Assembly: GCA_036345935.2 (NCBI GenBank)
Contig: JADWOT020001419.1
Location: forward strand, 144,983-208,982
Length of the DNA stretch: 64,000 bases
DNA from: Taenia hydatigena
Taxonomy: Eukaryota > Platyhelminthes > Cestoda > Cyclophyllidea > Taeniidae
Direction of reading: 5' to 3'
Shown here: positions 25,800 through 37,929 of the stretch, piece after piece
How positions within the stretch are numbered: position 1 is the first letter of the stretch
How the letters are laid out: every line of letters starts with the position of its first letter
Made by a program: the position numbers and the translations under genes
Notes under the pieces: model-generated
What the model saw: the letters and a program-made list of their open reading frames with translations, nothing else
Database searches by the model: none
What the model was told of the DNA's origin: nothing

Positions 25800-27120
25800 C
25801 CTCTCAAAAAAGGTATATGCAGCATATTCTATAACACTGTTAGTTCCCAAGAGAACTTCAGAGGAGCAACGAGACACGCAGCTCTAAACATTAAGAATGT
25901 TTTTCAGACTTCTTATTCCAGAAATGACAATTTTTGACCGCACTAAAAGCCGCTGCGTAAACCGGAAGCCAGATTAGGCGGCGTTACTCTTTTGGTAGCA
26001 AACCATACAAAGTGACGCAGCAGCAAGTCAAAATGAAAGAGAAAAGACAAGATTAAGCTGCACAACTCCATTGAATTTGCATTTTATCTTATGTGCTATT
26101 AAGGTTTCCAATCACTCGTGAATAATGCCAATCCCATCCATCAATTTGAGGCGCGTTTGGAAGAGTGCCGTTCACTGCATGCCAAAATAACCCACTTGGC
26201 ACTAGAGAGGAGGCGATTCTTCTTCCTTAAAACGCGATGGCAAAGAGCATCTTTCACCTCACACCCAAATGGCTCAGTGGAATTGGCCTCAAATACAAAG
26301 CCTTAACAAAGTTATTTAATGAGCAATAAAGCGATGACATCCGAGACACAGAAGCAAAATTGGACCAGGGAAGGACCAGAAATGCCTGCTTACGGAACCT
26401 CCAGATACACACAGAAATGCCAAACGACTAATAGGACCAAGTCGGTTATCAATCATTAGCCAACTAAAAAGGCGACTGTGTAGGAACTTTTGCCGAGGTG
26501 CTGTGCAAAATCAAGAAAGCGCCAAGTCCACTTTATGGCACATCATCATCACTGCAACACTTCAGTCCACAATCCAAGCCCCTCTCAATAGTGCATAAGC
26601 TTTGCACGATTCTTGTCCTTGTCACTAATAAACAGAACCGCAGCACCCAGTCAATGTTTCCCCAATGCTACTATAGTCTTCGAACTATCTATTCTGTTGT
26701 GTTTTTAGTCAATTTTCGACACCGATAACTAGAGCTAAGCAAAAAGAACTTGAAGAAACATTACGAAAGGAATAGGAAGAACCAGAAGAGGAAGTATGTT
26801 ACTCTATCATGTCATGTCGCCCTCCCGTTGAGCAAGTGGTCCAGCAGTGATTCACTAACCCTTACTGCTTTCAAGAAGTCCCTTCCGAGCACCTTCCAGC
26901 TATATCGAATTCTACCGATCAGGTAGATCTCAGACAGCAGCTTCGTTGGTCTTCTCTAGGTCACCGAATCGCTGTGAACAACTGCATCCAAAGTCCACCG
27001 CACACACACACACACAAACACACCAATACACATAAAGCATTGCCTCTTAAACATGGAGTGTCGAGTGCTTTACAACTGTGAAGTGACCACTATGTGGATG
27101 GTTGAGTGATAACCGGTAAT
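25800..27120. other. No gene seen; (CA)n tract at 27,001-27,016
   Basis: Nothing coding is recognised. A short CA dinucleotide run at 27,001-27,016 is the only simple repeat of note. Confidence 0.4.
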
Positions 27121-27129
27121 AAAATATTT

Positions 27130-28790
27130 ATTTGCCTAGTGGTCGTGACAGCACAGGCCAATTCCCATCATGGAATCAAAATTTTCATGAACTGAATCCA
27201 GGTAGCAGTCATGTAGTCAACGTCCATCACATCTGCTTAATTATTGAGGAGGAGGTAAATCAACTGTTGCACCATCACTCACGTCCCACATCGCTGTTTA
27301 CTGCTATTAACGCGTTGATCCAGAGTAGGTCCAGACAAAAAAGATTTGCAATTTTAGTCTACTTAGTGCTAAGGGTCCACTTAAGTATACTGCCCTTTAA
27401 CTGCGTTGAAGTCGCCAAAATCAAACTCACCAAATCATTTGGTAAAAAGGGATAAGTTTTACCACCACCTGCCGCTCATTCGCCGAATACTATGCTAAAG
27501 CTAGACAACAAGCTGACTTTCGCTTCAGCCTTCGGACTAACTCACAACTCAGTTGGTTTTAGCCAATAAGTACGGGAAATCAATGCGAGAACAGCAAGAA
27601 GAACCGCATCGAAACGGACGCATGCTATCCAATTTTTCGTGACTCGGTAGGGATAAGAGTTCAAGTAATAACCTGGGAAACATTATTGGAATTTAACAAT
27701 TCGAACCCGCTAGACACTTGACAACGACGAAGGATAGGTTGCATGTCGTGAATAAACTGCAGTTCGGAATTTCTAGGAACAGGCTGGTTAGTAATCGCGA
27801 CGCAAAATCGGAACCAACAGCACTTGAAATGATTAGTCTAGAACCGGTAATTCCATGCAATGCGGGTCAGCTCACTAAGTGGTTTGAACACAAGTTCATT
27901 GCAGGCTACAATCGCCCGTATTTAACGATCAGGCAGCAGTCTCAATACTTTGAAATTTTAGCACCACACTGGATACAGGACGCACAGCATTAGCAATGGA
28001 AAATAGGAAGCCACAAACAAGTAACACCCTAATAAGGACAGCCTTCAATGCAATTCAGCAAGCTTTAAAAAGGAGAAAAAGTATTTTGGCCAAATAAAGG
28101 TCTAGTTTAATTTAATCGACATTTGTAATAGGAAGGAGAAGACTTGCAGTTCAGGGAAAAGCAGGCGTTTCGAAATCCCTTCCCTTCCTCTTCTTCAACA
28201 CAACGAGCAAATGAACCAACTGGGCTCCAAGTCCCACCGTCCCCAGAAATCACACTTATCTCCACCACCACAAGTGTCTGGACTCCCGGTACCATACTGG
28301 CGGAGCCCCGTCACCAAATTCATAGCCACACCGAAAGGCACCGAGGAAGCAGTGGGGACAGCAAAACCATCAGCATTGGTGCCCTCGATTTCAGGAGCAA
28401 TAAGAGTCATCAGCGATTCGGTAGCGGCATTGACCAGCCACCCCTCAATGTCGTCATAGATCCACGCCATCAGAAACAAAGTGGAGTTGGTGAGCAGGAG
28501 TCGTCAATTGAATGAGGAATTTGGTCAAATAGACGCACAGTGGGAAAGACGAGGCCAAAGACGCGATGAGTGTGTGCATCCATACTAGAGACGGCACCTG
28601 CGTGAGCGCTGATTCCAACAATGCGGCATAGGGAGACGGAGATGTGGTGGAGACTGATAGCGATCCCGAGTTGACAGTCCTAATGATGATACCGCAGCAA
28701 GACGTGCAAGGTGGTATAGACCAGTTGGTTCAATGGTCAGGTGTCGATCACTGCCTTTGCCGCATCGCAATCCTCGCCTGTAAGGGAAAC
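27130..28790 (-). repeat. Dispersed repeat A/B, inverted copy
   Basis: On the minus strand this block runs in the same order as 42,490-43,790 and 10,600-12,010 on the plus strand. At its 5' edge a strong acceptor (CCTCGTTTCCCTTACAG) precedes 28,777. From there a phase-1 frame of 13 codons (ending CDAAKAVIDT) stops at TGA 28,739-28,737. The 42.5-kb copy has the same acceptor, the same 41-nt distance to TGA and a similar peptide. Downstream, the EIEGTNADG/VPFG-AMNLV segment is shared with the other copies. It may be the 3' end of a gene that was carried in the repeat. Confidence 0.65.
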
Positions 28791-28799
28791 GAGGATGAC

Positions 28800-31080
28800 G
28801 GTGAAGTAAGAGATTAGTTGGTCAGTTGTAACGAAAAAGGAAAACACGTTCGAGAATGGGCATTAGGCCCATTTACGATTATCAACCCATCAGGCACATT
28901 TAACTTTGGCAAGCAGAGGGCGAACGCTTACCTCAGCTCCTACAAGGCGGCAAAATCACCAAAACCTCAGCTGCAACCACGACCGAGAAAAAGGACGAGG
29001 AAGGAATCAATTTCGTGACATCCAGAGTCGTACCGAAGCCGCAACCTTTTGGGCGTTCGTATTCACACACATACTCGATGTCATGGGACGACAATATTTA
29101 TGGATAAAGAGCGCCGACTCTTCCGGCGCACCATTGACTCCATCGCTCAGAGGAGGCATTTACCCTGTCATGGAAACGAAGAAATTATGCCCTTCAGACT
29201 TCTCAACAAACGTAGCTAATTTTGTTATAGCATTGGCTAGCTGCTGCAAAAACATGTGATTTGCTTAGGGAGAAATTAAATGCCTGCATAAAAAACTCAT
29301 TTGACATTACGGTAAGGAAATAAAGCACTGATTCATTATTTCGACGTTTTCAAGTCCAAATTATTTCGCGTCTTTTCTCACATCTACGCTGAGACGATTC
29401 TTGGTATTATACCATCACTCGTTGCACCAAAACCGGTCCTCCACCATCACAAGAGTCAAAATTCTTCCTTTTCTCACCGAAGTCAGCATGCGATTTTTCA
29501 TTTTCACTTGTCATTGAAACCGAAAATTCATTCATCGACCACAGCGCGGGAAAGGAGGTCATACGAGGCGCCATCTGATAAGTGGACCCTCACGTTCGAC
29601 CGCTGCAATGACCGAAATTCACAGTGTTGAGTTCAGCGTTGTGCTGGAGAACACTTCGACAGCACTAAAGTAACGAACTCATCAATTCGGTATGCGATTT
29701 CTTCTTAACAACTAGAAAACTGGTAGCCAGTATAAAAAATTTAACCCTCCACCTTTCGTCAAAATTGGAAAAAGACTTTAGACAGCCATGATTAGCTGAC
29801 ACCGCCCAAATGTAAAAAGTGCTCAAGACAAACCAGACGCAGTCTGCACCAACATTTAACTAAATGCCCAAATAGAACTGGAGTATTTCGTCACCAGGAT
29901 TACACAAACCATGGATTCATCAAGCCTCGAAAGGCACTAGCCACACTTTCAAGTCAATACATATGTTTGATTGTGTGTGTGCATGAAACGCATCAAAAAT
30001 TTAAAAGTAGGGTGAATCGCAACCCATGCACAACCACGACCAGACAAAAGTCCAAACTTTCATATATGCCGCTAAATACACGAAAAGGGCATTGGGTACT
30101 AATAAAGCAAGGTGACATTCACGGCACTCATTTTCAAATTTAGAGACCACATCATGAGAATTTTTAGCTTGCGAATTAAAAACAAATGTAAACGTGCTTG
30201 GCGAGCACAATATTTTGCAAGACATGTGCACGAGATTTTAAACACTATATTTACTAGTTTTGATGAATTTTGGAACATGGACCGGTTAATAATAAGTCAA
30301 AATTTAGAATTTTTGTCATGGCTTTGAAAATTTTGCATGCGGAATCCATTGCTTTGTCCTTAATCTTCCTTCGGGCAACACTAGTCGAAATTGATATAAT
30401 AGTTTACTACTTATGTTTCTTTAAATGTACCTTTCAGACGAGAGGTGAGAGCACATCTTGAATCCCTTGGCGCTGATCGAGGCTATCTCACGACCCCAGT
30501 TTGATGTGCCATCTATCCATCCTTTTGTCGAAGGCAGTAAAGATGCCTCAGAGCGTTTATGCAATGCTCATTATAATACTTATATCCTTTAAATGTGCTT
30601 TGTAGGCCAAAGGTGGGATAATAATTTTAAACCGGTCGTAGAGTAGCGTGGTTGCTCCTTGGAGGTAAATATATCCTCGGCACAGACTTTCTAATATTGT
30701 TACTCTATATGTGCCCTCAAAATATAATAATAGCAAGGGCGGAAGAGTGGAAGAGAAGGAAAGGGAAGAATCATCTAGATCTCAACCTTCTAGTGTTCGG
30801 CTTAGTCGCAGGGATGGGGAAGCTAGTAGTAGAGATCCCTGCACGAACTTCAGAAATACTGTCTGTGGACAGCAAAGGGCTTGACCAGTTGTTTATAATT
30901 TAATCAAACACAATGTCACCAGGTTCTTTCATTTCATTAAAAAATATTCAGCATAAAATTTGCACTTCTGTTTCTTGTCTAGTCTTTAGACTCAACTGCG
31001 ATCACTCGGATGGTTATTGTACCTTCGTTGAGTGGAGTGGCCTCTAGGCCATGCCAGCAGCTAAAAATTTCGTTGCAGAT
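28800..31080 (-). repeat. Dispersed repeat R, copy at 29-31 kb
   Basis: This block is colinear with 57,900-59,750 in the same orientation and with 40,960-42,030 inverted. Shared landmarks: AAAACACGTTCGAGAATGGG (28,841); the 39-nt exon; the AAATAAAGCACTGATT stretch (29,320); the CATATATGCCGCT stretch (30,060, against CACATATGCCGCTGGA at 59,088); and the CTTCGTTGAGTGG stretch (31,023, against 59,699). It is more decayed than the other two copies. No transposase, reverse transcriptase or terminal repeat was found. Confidence 0.7.
28932..28970 (-). pseudogene. 39-nt exon of family R, broken copy
   Basis: Between an acceptor (GTCGTGGTTGCAG) and a donor (GTAAGC) lie exactly 39 nt, the same length as in the copies at 41,354-41,392 and 58,001-58,039. 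In the phase-1 frame used by those copies it reads EVLVILPPCRS and then a TGA, so this copy is interrupted. Confidence 0.5.
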
Positions 31081-31089
31081 TTGCAACGT

Positions 31090-33200
31090 AATATAACCAA
31101 ACAAAGCGACAAACACATTGTTTGCTTTTTGGTAAGGTACTAAGATATAACATTTTACAAGGATAGAGAGTTAAAAACGGAATGTTGGCTAAGTCCTCGC
31201 CTCCAATGTGGCGATTACATTACCTCCAGATGCGGCTGAGCAGAATTCTGGAGAATAAACTTTGCCAAAATAACTTGCCTGGATACAATCACATCTCAAC
31301 CATCCGACATAGAAGGCGAACACGTCATGTTGATTGCTTGCTTTGCAGGTGCCAATTATCCACTCGCCTGGACCAATGCAATCCATTCTTTCTTCGTCGA
31401 CAAGCCAATAATCACACATTGATCGTGCTATTACCATTGGTCCAGCAAAACATGTTCATTTTGCAAGTGTAGCGATTGACTACGCTAAATGGCTTACGAA
31501 ACCCTCGTAGGGTTCTGACTGCAAGCACCTTTAAGCCTACACCATTGAAAAGACGGAATAGAACCCATTCAGAAGATATATAAATGGAGATTAAAAGAAG
31601 GCCCAGCATATTGGCGCAGGACGTTCCTCCAACCCAGTGTCTCCGAATCGATATTCACATTCTCCAGGTGAGCGGAGCTTGACGGAAATCACGGCTGGAG
31701 CACAACTCAACTCAGTGTGATGAGCAGAAATCACTACAGTAATTTTGCCTTGGCGGAATGGGTGTTCACATCTGCATTAAGTTCAATCATTAAAAAGTTC
31801 ACAAATTGCGGAACAACCGTCACAATCATCCACGGTAGGGTGCCATGCTGCCTAATTGAAGCTTAAATCGAGTAAAATTTATGGCGAGATTTGAGGAGGC
31901 GAAATGAAGTCGGTCAGTTACCGACCGTTCCAGACATCACCCATTCAGGGATTCGGACGCAATCTTGCACCTCCCTTCTACCTTATTAACATGCCATAAA
32001 AGTAGTTTGGTATGATGACTTCTCAAGAAGGATTTGTAATGATTGGAAATAATCTTTTTCACTAAAGCGTAGATTTTGCATTTTATGTTCTTGTTACTTG
32101 CATTTGCATTGGTAATAGAGCGAGCTTAGCACTCCATCTATGTTGATCCTAGAGGTAAAAAGGAGAAAATATAGGAACAATCTTGAACAAGTTGCCATTG
32201 GTAGTGACCTAAGCTGCATATTCCTATTGTGATAGGTATGCATTAGGAACAGGTAGTAAATTCCAGGCAACATTAATGCATTGGTTTCGTAATTCTACAG
32301 AAGTTGGCGTTGCTAATATTCGGTCCTGTATCATTGCAATGGCATAATTACACCCCTACTTCTTTGCTTTCACATGTTTGATAGAAAAGCCAAAGTGATC
32401 AACTCCTTTATATGGCAATTGCATCTTAGCTGGCTTTCATTAACTTTTAGTTTGCATCAGCATACACCTCAACATGGGGACATCTCAAATTGGAGTATAA
32501 TGCCAAACTATGTCTCTCATTAACGGTTCTTTGATTAGACCTCCTCAAGTTGGTTTGCGACTGGCGTGATACAGGTTCTTGGTCTGTAGGACTTGTACTT
32601 CAGGAGTGTGGGTAAGCCGCACTCAAGGGTATCCTTGTGGTCATCAGAAAAAGGTCGAGAATGCATCAACGCACTAGCAGCGCTCTTAGTTATTCTCATC
32701 AACAAATGCTCAGTTGTCGTCTGCCAGTCAGTATATAAGCAAAATGTGTCATGGACGATTCGAGCCTACCGTGGGCGATGTTTTACAGCTCGCGCATTCT
32801 CCCCTCCAATTGTGTTCAGCGGTTAGCTTCAAGTCATTTTCCGAGTTGCATCTTTATAGCTGATTCAAAATATCTGCTTTTCTTCATAAGTTTGTCAGAT
32901 GTGGCAATCACCAAAGCGCGCAGACGCATTCGCAGTCAAACATGGTCAGGCTGTAAGAGGGCCTTCAGAATGGAGGCAATTTACATTTAGCGTGTATGGA
33001 CCCATTGTAAGAGCTCTGTTGGAATCACCCTTGCAAAAGTTTACATATTGCAAATCAATTGTCGAGACTTCGATGTTCCACTGCACTCTGATTCGCAAGG
33101 TGTGACGCATCTCAAGAATAAATCCAATGGAGCTCATACTATGAGCATATACACGTCAATTCTAATTACCTTCCTTTTGTAGGCTTTTCTTCTGCGTTGT
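31090..33200. other. No recognisable feature
   Basis: Several 60-95-codon open frames overlap on both strands near 31.2-31.5 kb and 32.6-33.1 kb, but none resembles a known family or shows matching splice sites. Confidence 0.4.
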
Positions 33201-33214
33201 AGTGGAATAAAATT

Positions 33215-33330
33215 CAGCGAACGGAGAGGTCAAGGCTACTGGCATGGCCCGACGTCCACCCATTTGGCTAGGCCGATATGTCTTGAAACACACCTCTTGG
33301 GTGAGCGGCAGGAACACAACGTAAATCCTC
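33215..33330 (-). repeat. Short repeat C, diverged copy
   Basis: GAACGGAGAGGTCAAGGC through the GGCCGATATGTCTTGAAAC stretch aligns with 60,570-60,660 in the same orientation (GAACGGGACTGTAAACATGG through CAACCATGTGTCTGAAACC). Confidence 0.5.
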
Positions 33331-33642
33331 CGGCACCGGCAAACGCCGTCCCACAGCTCCCCATTAATGCACTCGCTATTAGCGCTTTGTCAATGACAAT
33401 AAAGATGTCTCGAAAAAATCAGTCTATTTGGCGTAGTCGAAGGGACGAGGAGATGAATGTAGAAATTCCCACAAATGCTGCCTGTGTAAATAACGAAGAG
33501 GGGATCTGGAACACTGTTAGCATGAACCACGGAGGCATCGCCTATGGGTCAAAGAGCTCGGCTTGTTATATTTAAAACAAACATGCTGCCATCACAATTC
33601 AATCTAGTATTAAAAATATATTGATTTCCTAGTTCCTATTCT

Positions 33643-34530
33643 TTATGTCGGTTCCCCTCCGATATTGTCATCTGACTCGAAACGGCAAAAAGGATGAGCA
33701 GGAGGCACTACAGCTCCTTGATCGCGACTTCTGCAATCGAAAAAATCAGATCTGCCATCTGATTCGTTACTTGTCGCTTGTGCCGCATCGCCCTGATTGA
33801 CGGATCCTTTGTTCCAGACCCTCATAGGCAACACAAAATGGTAGCCACACAGGGGGCGAATCGCCTCAACCAGACGTGGAAGTATTTGCTAGTTTTATGT
33901 GCCGTGTCCACTTCAGTCTGAATAAAGAAAGGAAGTGGGGGAGCCAGAGGAGGGAAAAAGCGATTAAATGTGTTGAAGTGATTTGGCAGGTGTGCGGGTG
34001 AGATCGTGTTGGCGGAGGGTGGAGTTGAGATTAAATGAACGGCCGGCTAAACACGAAACGAACAATTAAAGGGTGGAACTGCCTAGTTGGTCGTCTGGAA
34101 GGATGAGTTAGTAGGCGAGGATGAAACGAGTGCGCCTTCGCACCCACATACACTCAAGCACACATACACGCACACGTTTCTACCTATTTTGCGCGACAGT
34201 AATTAAGGAGACTCCTCAACAGGGTGGAAATGAAAGTGTGCAATGACACACGCAAGCTTGGGCAAACAGAGAGACAGGTGAAGATACATGGGGGAAGGAC
34301 GGAGAAGGCGGTCAAGGGCTGGAAGCTTGCATTTTTACCCATTATTGTAGAACACCAGGTAGAGCCATTCTCTACTAAGGGGAAAAGAATTAGGCAGTGA
34401 TATAAGCAGGTGAGTTTGACCAGTTTGCAAATCGCAAAGTGGAAGCGATACGCTCACCTTCGCGCTCGAAGAGGTGAGTGGAGGAAGGGAGGAGGCGTGC
34501 TACGCCGGTGTGGGTTAGCACATGCGTGCT
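33643..34530 (-). pseudogene. Partial third copy of the small-exon gene
   Basis: The minus strand keeps the 3' half of the gene at 51-54 kb. Exon 6 ends at 34,458 with GAAG/GTGAGC. Exon 7 lies at 34,339-34,374 (36 nt, acceptor TTTTCCCCTTAG, donor GTAAAA). Exon 8 lies at 34,184-34,214 (31 nt, donor GTAGAA). Exon 9 begins near 34,110 but its donor is gone. The last exon starts at 33,917 after CTTTCTTTATTCAG and reads TEVDTAH, LRRF and CCL in the same phase as the intact gene. A frameshift near 33,823 then leads into a frame that continues the homology (FDCRSRDQG against the CDSRSR region). Exons upstream of 34.53 kb were not found. The phase of the last exon here independently supports the gene model at 51-54 kb. 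Confidence 0.65.
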
Positions 34531-34559
34531 GGAGCATAGTGGAAAGCCCGCGGGCGGGC

Positions 34560-36980
34560 GGTTGCTGGCACACATCATTCCTTCCTTCTTATTTTTCTCC
34601 CCACCCAACATTACCCACCTCCTCCTCCTCCTCATTCTTCCGCCTCCTTCCCTACCCATTTGTGCGCCTTCACATCCATGCCACTTCTCATCGCGCATCG
34701 CCTTAACAACCAATGAAGCCATCGTCATGGCGCACATCTCATCCAAACAAATGGGTGGTGCATACCAAAGGCTTCCATGCTTTAGCCTCTTAGTGGGCCT
34801 ACCAACTGCGATGCGAATCGTGCACATCGGCATGGCGACCAAGGCATGCGTGTGGACATGCGACCAGAAAGTGCACCGAAAGAGTTCAGTGTATATGAAA
34901 GTGTCAACGTAATTGTAGCTTAAGAATTGGCACGATTGAATTGCAGACGATAAAACAGCAGCATGGGATTCTTAATTATCAATTAAATGATTAAACTTCT
35001 TAGTATGCCTAACAAATCATGCATTTTTTAAGGCTTTTTGCAAGTTAATTAAAAGTCGTTTTTAACTAGGTGATTGTTGGCGAATTATTTTAATAGTGGT
35101 GCTCCGCATGCGCTGGTGTTGTATTCGATGGCAGCCTGTGCGTCATGCTGCCTGGCTTACATAAACGAAAATCAAAGGCTGCTTAAAAATGGTTTTGAAA
35201 GGGTGTTTTAGATGCTAGTGATCCCAAATTGGTTGGTTTAATCCGCGTTCTATATTATCGCCTCATAAAATTCCAATGAAGCATTTAGTCGAAGATAGAA
35301 TACACTAAACATACCCCTCTGCAAGGCAGGCACGAGCATTGCAGTAATTTACTATAGCACGTTATTCTAGGCATTGAAGTTCTAGCCCTTGCTGCAAGGA
35401 TGGAGCACCTTTCTTGCCCTCGACCTTCACCGACTACCGTTTTTAAAGCGATCATCGACAGTGACTGCCACTGTAGGTCAGCTAACAGTCAGATGGTTTA
35501 TGGAACCGTTTTTGCCCTCCTGTTGTCAGCAAGAATGCCTGGAGAAAACTGCGTGTTTTTGGGGAAGGTAGTAATAAATAAGTTACACAAGCGTACTCGC
35601 TGATCCGAAGGCAACAGTCAATAAAAGTAAATGGCGAATAACATTCATTAGAATCCATAAAGCGGAGACTACAAAGTGCTTTTTAAATAACATTTTAGCG
35701 GATCAGTCAAAGTAGAAATGGAAGGAAGCATATTAGCTAGGGATTAAATTTCAAAATATGTAACTTAGGGCATTTGATGGAATGCAGCTTTGCAATTGAA
35801 AACGATTGACACACAAAATGCAACTGCTTAAGTACGGATAAAATTGTGATCATACTTGCATATGCACACATCCCATAATATTAGGTCACAGTATTTGTGT
35901 TACACTTATTCATTTTAGCAGGATTCGCAACAGCCTTGTCAAGTTAAACACTTTTGATAATAGAGGGGTGAAATGAACAGCGCGTGATATTGATTACGTG
36001 ATAAAAAGATTCATTAGCTCATCGCATGGTTAGCGGCTCTCTCGTTCTGCACTATTGATGCTTTGCCCTTTCTTTATCCTGTCAGGACTGGATTAACCGT
36101 AACTACCTAGATATCACTTAGCTTGAAGTAGTGATGTGCGTCTCATAAATTGTGACCCCAAGCCATCATGTAAGCTATTAATATTTGAGGTCCAAAGCCG
36201 GTAATCTGAATTCCCCCACAAATGCTTGCTGACGAATTTGCTGGTGTCAGATGTTATGTACTGAGTGTTGGTTGGTTAAGTGCACAAAGCCTTAAAATTA
36301 AAAAGCTGGCTTTATCAGTTTTAGCAACACCTTGCGCTCTATCAACTTGACTGATTCTTAGTTATTCATTTTATTCCTTTTTTCTCTTTGTTGCCTACTA
36401 ATGCGCTTCTTGACACCTGGTTTCTTGCTTTTTATGTACAGCATTTGCATCCAATAATTCGACATTGTTGACACTTCTGTAGGGTCTTCCTTCCCTGCAT
36501 TCCGAATAATGCTCACCGCTCAACGCTGCAGATACCACTTTAAGAGCCAGTAGATGGCGAATTTGCACGCGCACGACGCAGTGCTCATTCATCTCTTGTT
36601 TGGTCGTTATTAAATATGGCTATCATGGCAACATTGGAACACTGCCTTGATGATAGCGGCAGACTTTGATAGATTTCCATTCCAGGTTCAATTGGGTATT
36701 GGTAATTGATTGTGCCATGTAGCATTGTCCAATCTCAAACATGATAATGCTTTTAATGCACCATTTTCTTTTTAAAAAGCCTTTTATATTCTACAAGTCC
36801 CTCTTCTCTAGGTTATAGTCACTGCTACATAATCGCTCTAATTTTCCTAATATCTGAGTTGAATTGCCACTCTTACGTGCAAGAATGATAAGGATATAAA
36901 ATTTAAGTCATGACCAAAGCTCACTTACATTGACTGTATGTCAACTCGTTAAGTACATAGCTAGGTTTACTTCCGTAGGA
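34560..36980. other. No confident gene
   Basis: Sequence 34,560-34,900 contains a GA-rich/CT-rich strand-biased stretch (34,600-34,660) but no alignment to the upstream part of the small-exon gene was seen. A 64-codon minus-strand frame at 36,398-36,592 might be a further exon of the candidate gene at 37 kb; this is not supported by clear splice sites. Confidence 0.35.
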
Positions 36981-37030
36981 TAAGTCAATGCAGCTCGTTG
37001 GGTTGCACTAAAACACTAGAGAATAAGTGT

Positions 37031-37052
37031 GTACTTACAATTTTGTAAGTAC
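37031..37052. repeat. 22-bp palindrome with 10-bp arms
   Basis: GTACTTACAA, two bases (TT), then TTGTAAGTAC. The two arms are perfect inverted repeats. Each strand therefore carries a consensus 5' splice site (GTAAGTAC); the minus-strand one is the proposed donor of the 37-kb gene's second exon. Confidence 0.8.
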
Positions 37053-37918
37053 CCAGAAGCGCAACGCAATTTAAAAGCCAATGCCCTGTGAACTCATAGT
37101 CAATCGTTGGTTCTATAACAACCGTGCAGCTGTCTATAACTGACGCGACGCAATGTGATACGATGCTTGCCTTACCAATGCCACCCAGGTAATGCTCACC
37201 TGGGCTCAGGCTGTCACGTGCGCCCATATCACACAGTAAATGCTTACGCCTTATTAGGCCAACAACTACACTTGGACAATAAAAATAATCATAAAGCTCA
37301 CTAGAGACTTACAAATTTTGTCAGCGTCAATGAGCTTGATCGCAGTTACCCAAGCATTTCATGCCAGAGGCCTTCAAAGCAGAAGAGATCAAAGCGTTGC
37401 GACAAATAATCACTGTGGAATTGCCCTATAGATGAAACAACACCTACCGAAATCGTGTAAAATTCATGCGATCTTGCACCGTCTCTAGAGTTGCATATCC
37501 TTCGCGGCACATTGGACAGTAGAGGTGCATTCTTATATTGTTCATTCCTTCGAATGCACTGGGGTATACTAAAGCATTGATTTAGGAATAGGTTGTATGA
37601 GATGTCAAAGATGTGGCTAAAGTGTAGAGCACAATCTGGAATGAGTCGGAAATTAGTAGGCGCGAACTCACGCATGTGTGTTCTATTGTGATGACGAAAG
37701 AGCAAATCACAGTTGGCGAACGGAACAAAACGTGCACTGCCCACATTGTATTCGAGTCTGTTTTTTTGCAGTTTAAAAGTGCCTGTGTTATTTTCAATGT
37801 GTGACGGCATACGAAAAGAGCAGTGAGGAGCTTCGCAATTGGTCTTGCTTTTTTGGTGTCGCAAGAGTACATAAGAAATTTGAGGCGTTTGGCACACTAG
37901 ACAAAGCAAGTTAGACAT
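37039..37918 (-). CDS. Unidentified two-exon protein gene candidate
   Basis: Exon 1 (37,918-37,313) starts at ATG after TTTGCTTCAGAA and runs 190 codons without a stop, the longest open frame in the window (Cys- and His-rich start: LLCLVCQTP; end: RFDLFCFEGLWHEMLG). A TAA follows at 37,346. If one base is missing in the GGG just before it, the frame continues VTAIKLIDADKI to a strong donor (TTT/GTAAGT) in phase 1. Exon 2 (37,265-37,039) follows TTTTATTGTCCAAGTGTAG, accepts phase 1, stays open through LSPGEHYLGGIGKASIVSHC and ends at ATT/GTAAGT. No family is recognised. Alternatives: a 190-residue single-exon gene, a recent pseudogene with one frameshift, an assembly error, or chance (one such frame is not rare in 64 kb). 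Confidence 0.35.
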
Positions 37919-37929
37919 TTCTGAAGCAA

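Noticed and set aside
27690..27712. tRNA B box on the minus strand
   Set aside because: The sequence GGTTCGAATTG lacks the final CC and no cloverleaf can be drawn around it.
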